Assembly (NCBI RefSeq): GCF_017833295.1
Contig: NZ_JAFIBW010000001.1
Location: forward strand, 4,987,501 to 5,051,500
From: Methylobacterium sp. PvR107
Lineage (GTDB): Bacteria > Pseudomonadota > Alphaproteobacteria > Rhizobiales > Beijerinckiaceae
Direction of reading: 5' to 3'
DNA length: 64,000 bases
Within the stretch, counting starts at the first letter, position 1. Every line of letters starts with the position of its first letter. Both the position numbers and the translations under genes were made by a program. A model generated the notes under the pieces. The model saw only the letters and a list, made by a program, of their open reading frames with translations, did not search any database and was not told the origin of the DNA. Shown piece by piece: positions 38,171 to 46,415 of the stretch.

Positions 38171-38208
38171 TTGGGCGGGGTTTGGGCGGGGCCGGTTCTT
38201 GGGCGGGG
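38171..38208. repeat. three direct copies of TTGGGCGGGG
   Basis: The 10-mer TTGGGCGGGG begins at 38171, 38182 and 38199, just after the tRNA terminator. The rest of the 389-bp gap (38104-38492) holds no gene that I can support; it probably includes the left edge of the island. Confidence 0.55.
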
Positions 38209-38492
38209 CCGAATTCCGCCGGCACCGAGGGGGCCGTTGACGAATCCCCCGTCCAGGCGATCATCGCCTCATTCCCCTAGGGTAGGACCGGGCTGCTGCA
38301 GCAGCCCCCGAGAGCAAGGGACAAAGCCGGACCACAGTGGGATGCTGGTCTTCTCCGGCTGCGCGCCAGGCGTATCGAGACCCCCGCGGAACTCGTTACC
38401 TGGCGCGTATGGGCGGCACGAAATCTCGAAGGGCTAGGGAATGACCTCCCCGGGCCCTTTCGCTTTCGCGGGCGAGCTGCGACCCTGCCGGC

Positions 38493-38717
38493 ATGAGCGA
38501 GCCTGTCCTGTACCCCGTCGAGGACGGCCCCGGCGCCGGCCGGCATGTGGACGTCGTCGTCCGCGTCTTGGTCGGCCTGAAGCGCAGCACCGTCCTCGTG
38601 GAGCGCCAGGGCGAGCCCGCCAGCCTGTACGAGACTCGGGAGCATGGCCGGGAGACGGACGGCCTGGGCGAAGCGGTCGAGGCGGCCGTGCGGGAGGGGC
38701 TGGAGAATCTGCGCTAG
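38493..38717 (+). CDS. small hypothetical protein of the island
   Basis: 74 residues, acidic, with a beta-strand core (HVDVVVRVLVGLKRSTVLVE) and a C-terminal helix (LGEAVEAAVREGLENL). No family recognised. It is convergent with the next gene, four bases apart, which supports both being real. Confidence 0.5.
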   Translation: MSEPVLYPVEDGPGAGRHVDVVVRVLVGLKRSTVLVERQGEPASLYETREHGRETDGLGEAVEAAVREGLENLR

Positions 38718-38721
38718 CCCG

Positions 38722-39789
38722 TCACGCTGCCCTTCGCCGCTTTGTCTGCGGGGCCAGGACTACAGCCTCGCGCATCGCGGCCACCAGGCTCTTCCCGGGT
38801 ATCGTGTAGTCCTTAGGTGGCCCACATTCCGATCGGGCGTGATCGTCGACCAAGCGGTACGGCAGGACATCCACCGCAACGCCGTTGCGTCCGAACGACC
38901 GCATCCAATGCGCTACGCGGCCGAGGTTCGCGTCCTCGAAGAAGGCGGTTACGGATCGCATCCGCACCCGCTCCGCCTCGACGGCCTTCAGGAGTTCAAC
39001 GAGCCGGACGAGGCCAGACCGGATCTCCCGTGTCGCGTTTCCGGCCCCCCGGAGCCCGGCGATGACGGTCTCCAACTCAGCCTCGATCGCCTCCAGCCGC
39101 TGGGCGACTGAGGGGCCTGTCCGGACAAGATCCGCGCCGGCAATGCCACCGGGCCTGCTCGACCCGATCAGGATTGTGAGTTGACCATTCCTCAACGCGG
39201 TTGCGGGGCCGCCGCCCAGGATCTCGCCCTGATCTGCCATACGTTCAAAGCGGGGCCACAACTTCGGCCCCATGAAATCACGCAGCCGACGCCGCGTATC
39301 TGAAAACTCCCGGATCGCCGGGTCGGCTCGCATCGCCCGCAGGAGTGCGACGATGTCGTGCCGCTCCGACACCGCCCGCCGCTGCCGCTCGACGTAGCTG
39401 GCCCTGTCCTGGGCGGCGTCGAAATCTCGGGCCATGGCATCGAAGGCGACGCCGTAGTGTTTGCGGGCGCAATCGCGTCCGACCAGCCGGCGCTGTCCGG
39501 ACCGGAACAGCATGACGACGCCCTTGTCGTGGTTGGGGTACCGACAGAACACGCATTGCGCCCGTCCTGCGTCCCGACCGGCGACGTCGTAGGCTAATTC
39601 GACCGTCGCCTCCTCGTCCGGCGGCGGATCATCCGAGACGCTTTCGAGGCTCTCAGGATCGTCTGTCGTGAATTGTGTCTGGAGCAACTCGTCGTCGGAG
39701 CGGGACTTCCAGTAGCCGCCACCCGTTCTATCGAAAAGCGCGTCGAGGTTCGCCAATTGGCATCTCCCAGCCATTGCAGCCGGGCACAT
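38722..39789 (-). CDS. hypothetical protein with Cys/His zinc-finger-like motif
   Basis: 355 residues. Residues about 78-112 carry CVFC, then a strand and loop ending VGRDCARKHYG, a C-x2-C...C-x3-H pattern suggesting a zinc-binding knuckle. The remainder is helical, with a coiled-coil-like region around 120-160 (AAQDRASYVERQRRAVSER) and a second one near 230-275. Unknown function; the composition suits a nucleic-acid-binding accessory protein. First gene of the minus-strand part of the island. Confidence 0.6.
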   Translation of the reverse strand: MCPAAMAGRCQLANLDALFDRTGGGYWKSRSDDELLQTQFTTDDPESLESVSDDPPPDEEATVELAYDVAGRDAGRAQCVFCRYPNHDKGVVMLFRSGQRRLVGRDCARKHYGVAFDAMARDFDAAQDRASYVERQRRAVSERHDIVALLRAMRADPAIREFSDTRRRLRDFMGPKLWPRFERMADQGEILGGGPATALRNGQLTILIGSSRPGGIAGADLVRTGPSVAQRLEAIEAELETVIAGLRGAGNATREIRSGLVRLVELLKAVEAERVRMRSVTAFFEDANLGRVAHWMRSFGRNGVAVDVLPYRLVDDHARSECGPPKDYTIPGKSLVAAMREAVVLAPQTKRRRAA

Positions 39790-39940
39790 GGTGACATGCT
39801 TAACGGATTTCCACTACCAGACCCCAAATACTTACCCGCGCATCTGTGGATATCGCGAGCTCGCGGCGCGGATTATTCGCCTGTGAATAGTCCCAAGATC
39901 GTCATGATACTCGCCGACCCCAAACAGTTTCGTGGGTCGC

Positions 39941-40153
39941 TCAACCATGGAATGTCCCCACGGCCGGTAGGTCGGTGTCCCGCCTTGGTCTGTGGATGAC
40001 GAGCTTCACGCCGGGCTCGGACATGGCGTCGAGGATGGCCTGCTGGAACGGGTACAGGCGCAACGGACCATCGCGGGGTTCGTCGCGCCGCCCGGGCAGA
40101 AGGCGTGCGTGCTCCTCGCACCAGGCCATGAGGTCCTTCTTGGGGGCGGCCAT
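39941..40153 (-). pseudogene. truncated GpA-type terminase large subunit, N-terminal fragment
   Basis: 70 codons. DLMAWCEEHARLLPG and LYPFQQAILDAMSEPGVKLV match the N-terminus of phage terminase large subunits of the GpA type (W-x-E ... PG ... PFQ-x-x-ILDA-x-SDPGV). The frame ends after HRPRRDTDLPAVGTFHG, before the Walker A motif; the normal protein is 550-650 residues. The ATPase and nuclease domains are absent nearby, so it is a remnant. Its ATG overlaps the stop of the upstream gene. Confidence 0.6.
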
Positions 40154-40623
40154 CAAGCCCTCCTCGCCGTCGCCGCGGCGGCACGCCGGGCCCGGCGGTT
40201 GTGCCCATCCGGCCGGAGCCGCGGCCTGGGCATGGCCCGCGCGGCCTCTCGCAGGGCCTGGCGCGCCGCCATACGTTCCGCGGTCACCATCCGGTTGGCG
40301 GCCGCGTCGTAGGACCCGGCCATCGCCTTCAGCCACGGTGCCCAGACATGAACGAGGGTCTCAGCCTTGGCCTTGGCCTCGCGCTGCTCGGTTGCCAGCG
40401 CGCGCAGGGCCTCGGCCTCAAGCGGCGTCGCGACGCGAACGGTCATCCCGTTGAAGGTGAGGTGCGGCCGCCACGTCGGATCGTCGCCCACGCGCTGCGT
40501 CCATCCGTTCGGGACGCGCTCGATGCCGGGCGCCTTCGCCAGCGCCTCGAACGTGGCCTCGTCCTCGACGTAGATCCCCGGCGGCATGACGCCCCCGTCG
40601 GGCTGATACCAGCAGGTGCCCAT
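40153..40623 (-). CDS. hypothetical phage-like protein
   Basis: 156 residues: an N-terminal segment with strands (GIYVEDEATFEALAKAPGIE), then a long basic Arg/Ala-rich helix at the C-terminus. It immediately precedes the terminase fragment with a 1-base overlap, the usual place of a terminase small subunit or head-tail gene, but no such motif is clear. Confidence 0.55.
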   Translation of the reverse strand: MGTCWYQPDGGVMPPGIYVEDEATFEALAKAPGIERVPNGWTQRVGDDPTWRPHLTFNGMTVRVATPLEAEALRALATEQREAKAKAETLVHVWAPWLKAMAGSYDAAANRMVTAERMAARQALREAARAMPRPRLRPDGHNRRARRAAAATARRA

Positions 40624-40625
40624 GA

Positions 40626-40844
40626 TCAGGCCTCGACTGCCCGAGCCCGGGCCTGTCGTCGGGCCCGCGCTTCCTTCGCGGCGCTCTCGGTCTGAGGGTC
40701 CTCAGCCAGCAGCCGGTCGACGCCGGTCAGCCAGGCACAGCCGATCGCCTGCGCGCGCGACGTGCACTCGACCTCGCCATGGGCCCGGTTCGGGACGGTG
40801 CCGCACCACGTACAGTAGGCGTGTGGGTTCTCGTCGGTCGCCAT
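40626..40844 (-). CDS. small cysteine-containing hypothetical protein
   Basis: 72 residues. CTWCG and two further cysteines (VECTS, IGCAW) could form a small zinc ribbon; the C-terminus is a basic helix. It lies in a tight minus-strand cluster with two- to three-base spacing from its neighbours, which supports expression. Function unknown. Confidence 0.5.
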   Translation of the reverse strand: MATDENPHAYCTWCGTVPNRAHGEVECTSRAQAIGCAWLTGVDRLLAEDPQTESAAKEARARRQARARAVEA

Positions 40845-40847
40845 GGC

Positions 40848-41297
40848 TCAGGCCTTCCGGATCACGTTCGCCAGGTTTGCACGGAGGCGGTCGTCAAAGG
40901 TGGGATCCCGGTCGGCGTCGCCAGGGTACTCGCCGTTCCAACCCTCGCCCGAAGCCGCGAACCCAGCGCGGTAGGCAGCCTCCAACAAGTCTGTCCCGCG
41001 TACGAACCCGGCCTCGCGCAGGTGCCGGAGCACGTCCCGGGGATCCGGCTGGACCCACAGCAGGACGGTCGCGACCACCTCGTGGTCGGCCATGGCCTTC
41101 AGCCGGGCGAGGCGCTCCTCCTCGGCGCGGGCCCGCTCGCCCCGCAGCATCGCGACCTCGGCCTCGAACGAGGAGACGCCGTCCGGCGACAGGGCCGCGA
41201 CGCGCACCGCGAGGTCATGCACCTCGACCATGTCGACCGTGTCCAGGTGCCAGCTTCCCGGGCGCCTCCCCGGGGAGGCCGTCCCCGCGAGAAGCAC
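40848..41297 (-). CDS. hypothetical island protein
   Basis: 149 residues from a GTG at 41297; an ATG at 41231 gives a shorter, equally plausible version. The sequence has a coiled-coil-like central helix (EVAMLRGERARAEEERLARL) and no recognised domain. First gene of a four-gene minus-strand cluster ending in the terminase fragment. Confidence 0.5.
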   Translation of the reverse strand: MLLAGTASPGRRPGSWHLDTVDMVEVHDLAVRVAALSPDGVSSFEAEVAMLRGERARAEEERLARLKAMADHEVVATVLLWVQPDPRDVLRHLREAGFVRGTDLLEAAYRAGFAASGEGWNGEYPGDADRDPTFDDRLRANLANVIRKA

Positions 41298-41695
41298 CCA
41301 TGCCGGATTCGTCCATCCGGGCTGAGTGGGGTGCCTTACGCAGCGCCGGACACGGACTGCGCGGAAGTCAAGGCGACGGACAGGTTAACCGCCGCGATGG
41401 TGAATACTTTCGCGGTGTCTTCTGTGTGAGTCATTCGGGGGCTACTCAGCCCGAATGCCCTCTACAGAAGTCAATCCACAGGGCGGTTTCTGAGATCGCG
41501 TTAACCTCTGTCGACGGACCGGTAACCATGCCGACAGGTGGGGGAGGCTTTGCGCCGGAGAACGGGTGCCGGGCCGGCATTAACCCTGGCGCTCCGGCGG
41601 GCCGACATCACCCGTTGTGCCGGCTGTTTCGTCGCGCTAAAACGACATTCCTGGCAGGGCGGCTCGGTCGCCTCCAGTCCACAGAGGGACACCCC
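41298..41695. other. divergent control region
   Basis: 398 bp without a supported gene, between the minus-strand cluster and the plus-strand early genes. It is less GC-rich than its flanks in places (for example TGAATACTTTCG near 41401) and probably holds promoters in both directions. I could not define an operator. Confidence 0.4.
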
Positions 41696-42079
41696 ATGAC
41701 CACTGCAGGCCCGCGCATCCATTTCTGCGAGCGCGTCCGGCCCCTCGTCACCCCGCTGATCGAGGCCGGCTACCACCCCGAGATCCACGTTTCCGCCCCT
41801 GCGCCTCTCCACTCGGACGGGTGCGCGTTCCTGCTGCTCTTCGAGCGGCCGGTTCGCGTCGGCGACCAGCCAAAAGCCATCGGCGCCACGGTCGGCCTCT
41901 GGCTCAGCGACGGCGCCGCCCGGTACGAGTGCACAGTCAATCGCCTCGACGAATGGCGCGCGGGCCATGAGGACGAGGGCGCGACGCTCGCGTCGGCGCA
42001 GGAAGCGCTCGCGTACATGGACCGCCGCGTCGCCGAGACCCTGGCCGCGCTGCGCACCGGGGCGGAGGCCTCCGCGTGA
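41696..42079 (+). CDS. hypothetical island protein
   Basis: 127 residues with predominantly beta-strand pattern (HPEIHVSAPAPLHSDGCAFL; GATVGLWLSDGAARYECTV) and a C-terminal helix. GAGGGAC lies before the ATG. Its TGA overlaps the ATG of the next small gene. Unknown function. Confidence 0.55.
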   Translation: MTTAGPRIHFCERVRPLVTPLIEAGYHPEIHVSAPAPLHSDGCAFLLLFERPVRVGDQPKAIGATVGLWLSDGAARYECTVNRLDEWRAGHEDEGATLASAQEALAYMDRRVAETLAALRTGAEASA

Positions 42080-42198
42080 TGCGCCTCCCGATCATCATCC
42101 TCGCGGGCCGCCGCTGGACGGTCCGCCTCGCGCTGTGGCCGGTCGCCAACGGCGCGAGGCGGACTGTCATCGGCGTGGACCTGCACGCCCTCCCATAG
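42079..42198 (+). CDS. 39-residue hypothetical protein
   Basis: Short frame starting MRLPIIILAGRRWTVRLALW and ending VIGVDLHALP. The ATG overlaps the upstream TGA and the TAG lies eight bases before the next start, so it fits exactly between two genes. A basic, amphipathic product; function unknown. Confidence 0.45.
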   Translation: MRLPIIILAGRRWTVRLALWPVANGARRTVIGVDLHALP

Positions 42199-42206
42199 GA
42201 AACCAC

Positions 42207-42815
42207 GTGCGCATCATGCTCCATCCGATCCCGGCGGGGATGCCCGTCACCGGTACGCCCGTCGGGCTCGTGGACCCGTCCCGCCTCGCCATCCTTGGCG
42301 GCGTCACGGCCGACCGGGCGGGCGCGGTTCTGTCGTACGACGGGCGGCAGCCGCTCATCGACGGGCGGCCGGTGCAGCACGAGGACATCGCGGAGGCCCT
42401 GTGGGAGGCCATCGACACCGCGGCCCGGCGGCTGTTCGGGCCGCGGGAGTGGAGCAGCGATCTGTCGGCCATCACCGGCATGAACGCCCGCTCGATGATG
42501 CGGGGGCGCATCATGACGCACGGCCTGCCCCCGGCCATCCTCGCCCTGCTCGGGCGCGCCGGGTCGAGCCGGTCGCCGCGGGCGCTCGGCCACCTGATGC
42601 TGGCCGTGGCGTGGACATGGGACGAAGCCGTCGCCGAGGGCGAGGCCGAGGGCGATCCGGACGCCATGACGATCTCGCCCGGCCGCATGTCACCGCAGGG
42701 GCAGCAGTTGCTGCAGGAGCGCCTCGACGCCCTGATGGCGCGGGCTATGGAGCTCGTCGCCGAGATGCAGGCGGATTCCGCCGAGGCCCGCGCCAGGCGC
42801 GATACGAAACCTTAA
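42207..42815 (+). CDS. HTH-like hypothetical island protein
   Basis: 202 residues from the GTG at 42207, preceded by TAGGA. The middle (FGPREWSSDLSAITGMNARS and the following MMRGRIMTHGLPPAI) has the W-x-x-DL-x-x-hTGhsxRShxR pattern of phage helix-turn-helix proteins; the C-terminus is an acidic helix. Probably DNA-binding and early-expressed. An ATG three codons on is an alternative start. Confidence 0.55.
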   Translation: MRIMLHPIPAGMPVTGTPVGLVDPSRLAILGGVTADRAGAVLSYDGRQPLIDGRPVQHEDIAEALWEAIDTAARRLFGPREWSSDLSAITGMNARSMMRGRIMTHGLPPAILALLGRAGSSRSPRALGHLMLAVAWTWDEAVAEGEAEGDPDAMTISPGRMSPQGQQLLQERLDALMARAMELVAEMQADSAEARARRDTKP

Positions 42816-42884
42816 CCCGCCCCCGCTATCGTAGACCCCCCTTAGCAGGCTGCCCTCGGGGCGGCCGTCCTGGGAGCAGACCAG

Positions 42885-44483
42885 ATGACCGCCGACAACC
42901 GTCGGGCGCAGCGCGCCCGCGCGAGCGACCTTGCGCTTGCGCCTCCCGCCAGCACCGTCTACCCGCCGAGCCTGCAGCAACTGCTGCTGGGCTGGCCGCT
43001 CGTCTGGCACAACCCGTACCGCGACACCGCCGCGTGGGTCGGCGGCCTGTCGCGCAAGGGCCTGCCCGAGTCGGTCAAGGCGGTCCTCGACGCGGTCGTC
43101 CAAGCAGACCTGACGCTGCCGGCTGTCCTGGCCCTGGCCGACACGTGCGACGCGGTCGTGCGGCAGGGCGGCCTCCCCGAGGACGTGCTCGACGCCGTCC
43201 GGGAGATCGGGGCCCGGGCCCGGTTCGCCGCCATGTGGCTAGGTGACTACACGTCATCGTGCATCGCCATGCACGTCGCAGACGTCGCCGCCATCGAGGA
43301 GATCGACGACGCTCGCAGGCGGGCGCTCGCGGTGACGGCGGCCGAGTGCTCGTACACCGGGCACCAGATACTGCTCGGGACCTACAGGACCGACGAGCCG
43401 GTCCACCGCCGGCTGGCGCGCGACAGCGGCTGGCTCGATCTCTGCGCCCGCGCCGAGACAACCGAATTCATGCGCGGTGTCGACGCCAACCCGCCGCTCG
43501 GCCAGGTTCGCGACGACACGGGGCTGGACCCCCGCGACCGCGACGAGGACCGCGCGGAGCGCATCGTGTCCGACCTCCTCGACGAGCCTGTGGCGGCGCC
43601 CTCCGCCGGCGTCGTGGTGTTCCCGCGAGAGATCCTCGCCGGCGTCGGCAAGTCGGAGAACGAGCGGGACGTGAAGCGCCTGCTCGGGGATGCCCTGGGC
43701 GCTGCCCTGCCGCGGGTCGAGGTCCCGGTCGACTGGAATGCGTGGCAGGAGGGGCTGATCGCGAAGGCCCCGTGGCTGGCCCCGGCCATCCGTGCCATCC
43801 GGGCGACGCAGGGCGGCCGCACTCACTGGAGCCACGGGGCGGTCTACATCGCCGGACCCGCCGGCGCCGGCAAGTCCCTGATCAGCCGGCTGGCCGCCCA
43901 GGCCAGCGGCCTTCCCTTCGCCCGGATCAACCTCGACGCGGCGAGCGATTCGTCGGTGATCGGAGGTACGTCGATCCGTTGGTCCTCGGCGCACCCGGGG
44001 CCCATCGAGGCGCTGCTCGCGAAGGCGCTTAAGGCATCCGGGCTCCTGCTCGTTGACGAGTTCGAAAAGGCGGCCGGTTCGCGCACCAGCGGGGGGCACC
44101 CCCATGACCTGATGCACGGCCTGCTGGAGCCGGAGACGGCTCGGTCGTGGCGCTCGCCGTACCTCCTCGGGGAGGTCGACTACAGCCACATGCTGTACGT
44201 CGTCACCGGCAACTCGACCGACGGCGTCGTGAGCTCGCTCCTCGACCGCATGACGGTCGTGCGGGTGAGCGAGCCGGGTCCGGAGCACCTCGGCCTCCTG
44301 GCCCCCGCGCTGGCCCGGCAGGCGTGCCGTGAGCTCGGCCTGGATGAGCGGTGGGGCGACCTCGACCACGAGGAGCTCAACGCCCTGCAGGACGCTTGGC
44401 GCGGTGGCTCGGTCCGCCGGCTCCAGCGCCTGGTCGCCCGCCTCCTCCAGGCGCGCGACAGCGCCCCCGTGGCTCGGCATTGA
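42885..44483 (+). CDS. Lon-type AAA+ ATPase lacking a protease domain
   Basis: 532 residues. An N-terminal helical domain of unknown family (1-280), then an AAA+ module: Walker A GPAGAGKS (324-331), Walker B LLLVDEFEK (388-396), a Lon-like stretch HGLLEPETARSWRSPYLLGE, sensor 1 VVTGNS, LLDRM with an arginine finger, and a sensor 2-like VRRLQRL near 510. The order follows the Lon ATPase domain, but the frame stops where the Ser-Lys protease domain would begin. It may remodel proteins or nucleoprotein complexes of the element. Confidence 0.75.
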   Translation: MTADNRRAQRARASDLALAPPASTVYPPSLQQLLLGWPLVWHNPYRDTAAWVGGLSRKGLPESVKAVLDAVVQADLTLPAVLALADTCDAVVRQGGLPEDVLDAVREIGARARFAAMWLGDYTSSCIAMHVADVAAIEEIDDARRRALAVTAAECSYTGHQILLGTYRTDEPVHRRLARDSGWLDLCARAETTEFMRGVDANPPLGQVRDDTGLDPRDRDEDRAERIVSDLLDEPVAAPSAGVVVFPREILAGVGKSENERDVKRLLGDALGAALPRVEVPVDWNAWQEGLIAKAPWLAPAIRAIRATQGGRTHWSHGAVYIAGPAGAGKSLISRLAAQASGLPFARINLDAASDSSVIGGTSIRWSSAHPGPIEALLAKALKASGLLLVDEFEKAAGSRTSGGHPHDLMHGLLEPETARSWRSPYLLGEVDYSHMLYVVTGNSTDGVVSSLLDRMTVVRVSEPGPEHLGLLAPALARQACRELGLDERWGDLDHEELNALQDAWRGGSVRRLQRLVARLLQARDSAPVARH

Positions 44484-44494
44484 TGGAGGCCGTC

Positions 44495-44746
44495 ATGACG
44501 ATCTCCCTCATCGAGCCCGTGCGCCCGGAGCGCCTGATCCTGATCAACCGCCGGCTCGTGTCTAACCGCATCGAGCTCCGGCAGGTGAACGAGGCGGCCG
44601 CCGCCGCGGCGGTCCTGTTCACCTACCAGCTGGAGCGCGAGCTCCTGGCCGGCGAGATCGACCCCGAGCTCGCGGTCCGGAAGGCCGGGGTTCTGTGCCG
44701 GGCGGCCTGTTTCACTCACCCCGAGCGCACGGGACGCGTGTCGTGA
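44495..44746 (+). CDS. small hypothetical island protein
   Basis: 83 residues from the ATG at 44495, with a GGAGG nine bases before it. Mostly helical (NRIELRQVNEAAAAAAVLFT). The ATG at 44483 overlapping the end of the ATPase gene is an alternative. Its TGA overlaps the GTG of the next gene. Unknown function. Confidence 0.5.
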   Translation: MTISLIEPVRPERLILINRRLVSNRIELRQVNEAAAAAAVLFTYQLERELLAGEIDPELAVRKAGVLCRAACFTHPERTGRVS

Positions 44747-45132
44747 CGGACGGTTACGCCTACTACAGCCCGCTTCTCCTGTTCGACGTCTACTGGCACA
44801 CGCGCAAGCGCCTGTGGTCGGTGCGTGTGAACGGCAGGGTCCTCTACCACACTCCTCAGGCCTGCCTGAGCTGCGCGACCCTTATGGTCAGCGTCCCGGC
44901 GGTCGAGCGCATCCGCGCCCGGGGACAGCGGGAGGTCTGTGCCTGGGCGCGGGGCCACCGGGAGTACCTGCCCCACGGGCTTGGCATGGATGGCACCCTG
45001 GTGGGTGAGCAGGTCTTCTTCGACCCGTACCGTCACACCTCCTTCGTGACGGCGGGCGGGATGCAGGTCACGGCGTGCCGGTGGCTGTATTTTGATCCGG
45101 ACGGCACTGCATGGGGGCTCGAATGTCGCTGA
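44743..45132 (+). CDS. hypothetical island protein
   Basis: 129 residues from a GTG at 44743 (GTGA overlap). Aromatic-rich beta-type sequence (DGYAYYSPLLLFDVYWHTRK; FVTAGGMQVTACRWLYFDPD) with several cysteines. No family recognised. Member of a coupled run of genes from 42885 to 45841. Confidence 0.5.
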   Translation: MTDGYAYYSPLLLFDVYWHTRKRLWSVRVNGRVLYHTPQACLSCATLMVSVPAVERIRARGQREVCAWARGHREYLPHGLGMDGTLVGEQVFFDPYRHTSFVTAGGMQVTACRWLYFDPDGTAWGLECR

Positions 45133-45428
45133 GACATCGCTACCCGGGCCGCCTGCCGGCCGACCTGTACCGCATCTCGTCGGCGCCCGTGTTGGACGAG
45201 TGGCTCCTCGAACCCGATGACCGCGCGGCGGATGGGGCGGTGCTCACCGGCATCATCTCAGGGCACCCGCGATACCCCGATGGGGCCCGGGTCACGACCA
45301 GCCCGGTGCAGATGATCGAAGACGAGCCGGGCGGCGAAATCCAGGGGTGGGCATGGTGCTATGCGACAGGCCTGCTCAGACTGGGACGGTGCATCGACAT
45401 CCACTACAGCAGGGGGGTCCAGCTATGA
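45123..45428 (+). CDS. DUF6634-like protein, first of a tandem pair
   Basis: 101 residues. SAPVLDEWLLEPDD, TGIISGHPRYPDGARVTTSP and a C-terminal strand resemble the short DUF6634 domain. The next gene encodes a protein with the same order of motifs. The overlap with both neighbours (start within the previous gene, ATGA with the next) marks a tight operon. An ATG at 45111 would add four residues. Confidence 0.55.
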   Translation: MSLRHRYPGRLPADLYRISSAPVLDEWLLEPDDRAADGAVLTGIISGHPRYPDGARVTTSPVQMIEDEPGGEIQGWAWCYATGLLRLGRCIDIHYSRGVQL

Positions 45429-45841
45429 GGTTTCGCCGTCCGTCGCTCGCGGAGATCGCAGAGCGCAACAGGTCCCGGGCACGGGACGAGGATCTCCTCG
45501 CCTCCGGCTGGACGCCGACGCCGGCGGATCTCGCGGACGCGCCGTTCATCGACCAGTGGGAAGACACGACGTACCCACGCACTGATAAGCCCTGCCTGCG
45601 GGGGAACGTCACTGGCCATCCGCGCCTGGGCAGCACGTACGTGTGGACGTCGCCCATCATCGCCCGCGGGGATGGCTGGGTCAGGACCGAGGGGCGGTTC
45701 TACCGCTTGGGCGAGCCGGCCCCCACCCTGGCGCCCGAGCCCGAGCCCGAGCCGGAGGCTGTCCCCTACACGCCGCCGTCGGACGAGGAGATCGACGACC
45801 TCCTCAACGGCCTTCCAGACTATGGGCTCGACCGCCGGTAA
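45425..45841 (+). CDS. DUF6634-like protein, second of a tandem pair
   Basis: 138 residues. DAPFIDQWEDT, GNVTGHPRLGSTYVWTSPII and EGRFYRLGEPAP give the DUF6634 pattern (GHP...TSP...RxYRLG), clearer than in the upstream paralogue. The C-terminus adds an acidic Pro-Glu tract and a helix EEIDDLLNGLPDYG. Function unknown. Confidence 0.6.
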   Translation: MRFRRPSLAEIAERNRSRARDEDLLASGWTPTPADLADAPFIDQWEDTTYPRTDKPCLRGNVTGHPRLGSTYVWTSPIIARGDGWVRTEGRFYRLGEPAPTLAPEPEPEPEAVPYTPPSDEEIDDLLNGLPDYGLDRR

Positions 45842-45923
45842 TCGGTGTCGAATGGTTCGCGCCGGTGTCGGATCGCATGATTCTGACGCCGGCGGTGTCA
45901 AACCGTTGGGGTGCCCGACGGCT

Positions 45924-45988
45924 GACAAAACGCATGCGCGGCGGACAAACGGCATGCGATCGGCCCCCCAAATGACAAACCGCATGCG
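45924..45988. repeat. three iteron-like direct repeats
   Basis: Fifteen-bp copies start at 45924 (GACAAAACGCATGCG), 45944 (GACAAACGGCATGCG) and 45974 (GACAAACCGCATGCG). Spacings of 20 and 30 bp keep them on one face of the helix. The core GCATGC is itself palindromic. They lie in the 205-bp gap after the DUF6634 pair, 2.4 kb from a primase-like gene. Direct repeats of this kind serve as replication-initiator or repressor sites. Confidence 0.7.
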
Positions 45989-46046
45989 GGGCGGTCGCAC
46001 GTAGGCCGCCCGCGGGCGCACAGGGCAACCCACAAGAGGTAGAGTG

Positions 46047-46415
46047 ATGCGTACCCTGATTTCCCTGACCGCCCTCGTGGCGGCCGGAACGGCGGCGGCT
46101 GGCCCCATGGATCAATTGCGCTGGCAGGCCGGCACGAAGGAGCGCCGCGGTCACGACGAGCTGACGACCTCACTGTCATTCGAGCGGACCGGCCCAGGCG
46201 AATGGGCGGTCACGGCGCGCTGCGAGACCCGCGACACCCGGGTGGGCAAGTGGCGCGCCCGAACAGGGACCGGGGCGGCCGCGCGGTCGATGGGGCTGAT
46301 CCTCATCGACCTGGGAAAGATGGGCAGGCTCGTGTTCAACGAGCGCAGCCGGAAACTCTTCGGCAACGCGCCCGGCTGCGCCGAGGGGACCGTCGACATC
46401 GGGACGGGGGACTAG
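46047..46415 (+). CDS. secreted hypothetical protein
   Basis: 122 residues with a Sec signal peptide (MRTLISLTALVAAGTAAAG). The mature part is beta-rich with two cysteines (TARCETRD, NAPGCAEGT) that could form a disulfide. AGAGGTAGAG precedes the ATG. It is the gene just downstream of the iteron-like repeats and overlaps the convergent next gene by four bases. Confidence 0.55.
   Translation: MRTLISLTALVAAGTAAAGPMDQLRWQAGTKERRGHDELTTSLSFERTGPGEWAVTARCETRDTRVGKWRARTGTGAAARSMGLILIDLGKMGRLVFNERSRKLFGNAPGCAEGTVDIGTGD

Noticed and set aside
45924..45988. CRISPR array.
   Set aside because: Repeats are 15 bp with 5- and 15-bp gaps, only three copies, no cas genes; better described as iterons or operators.
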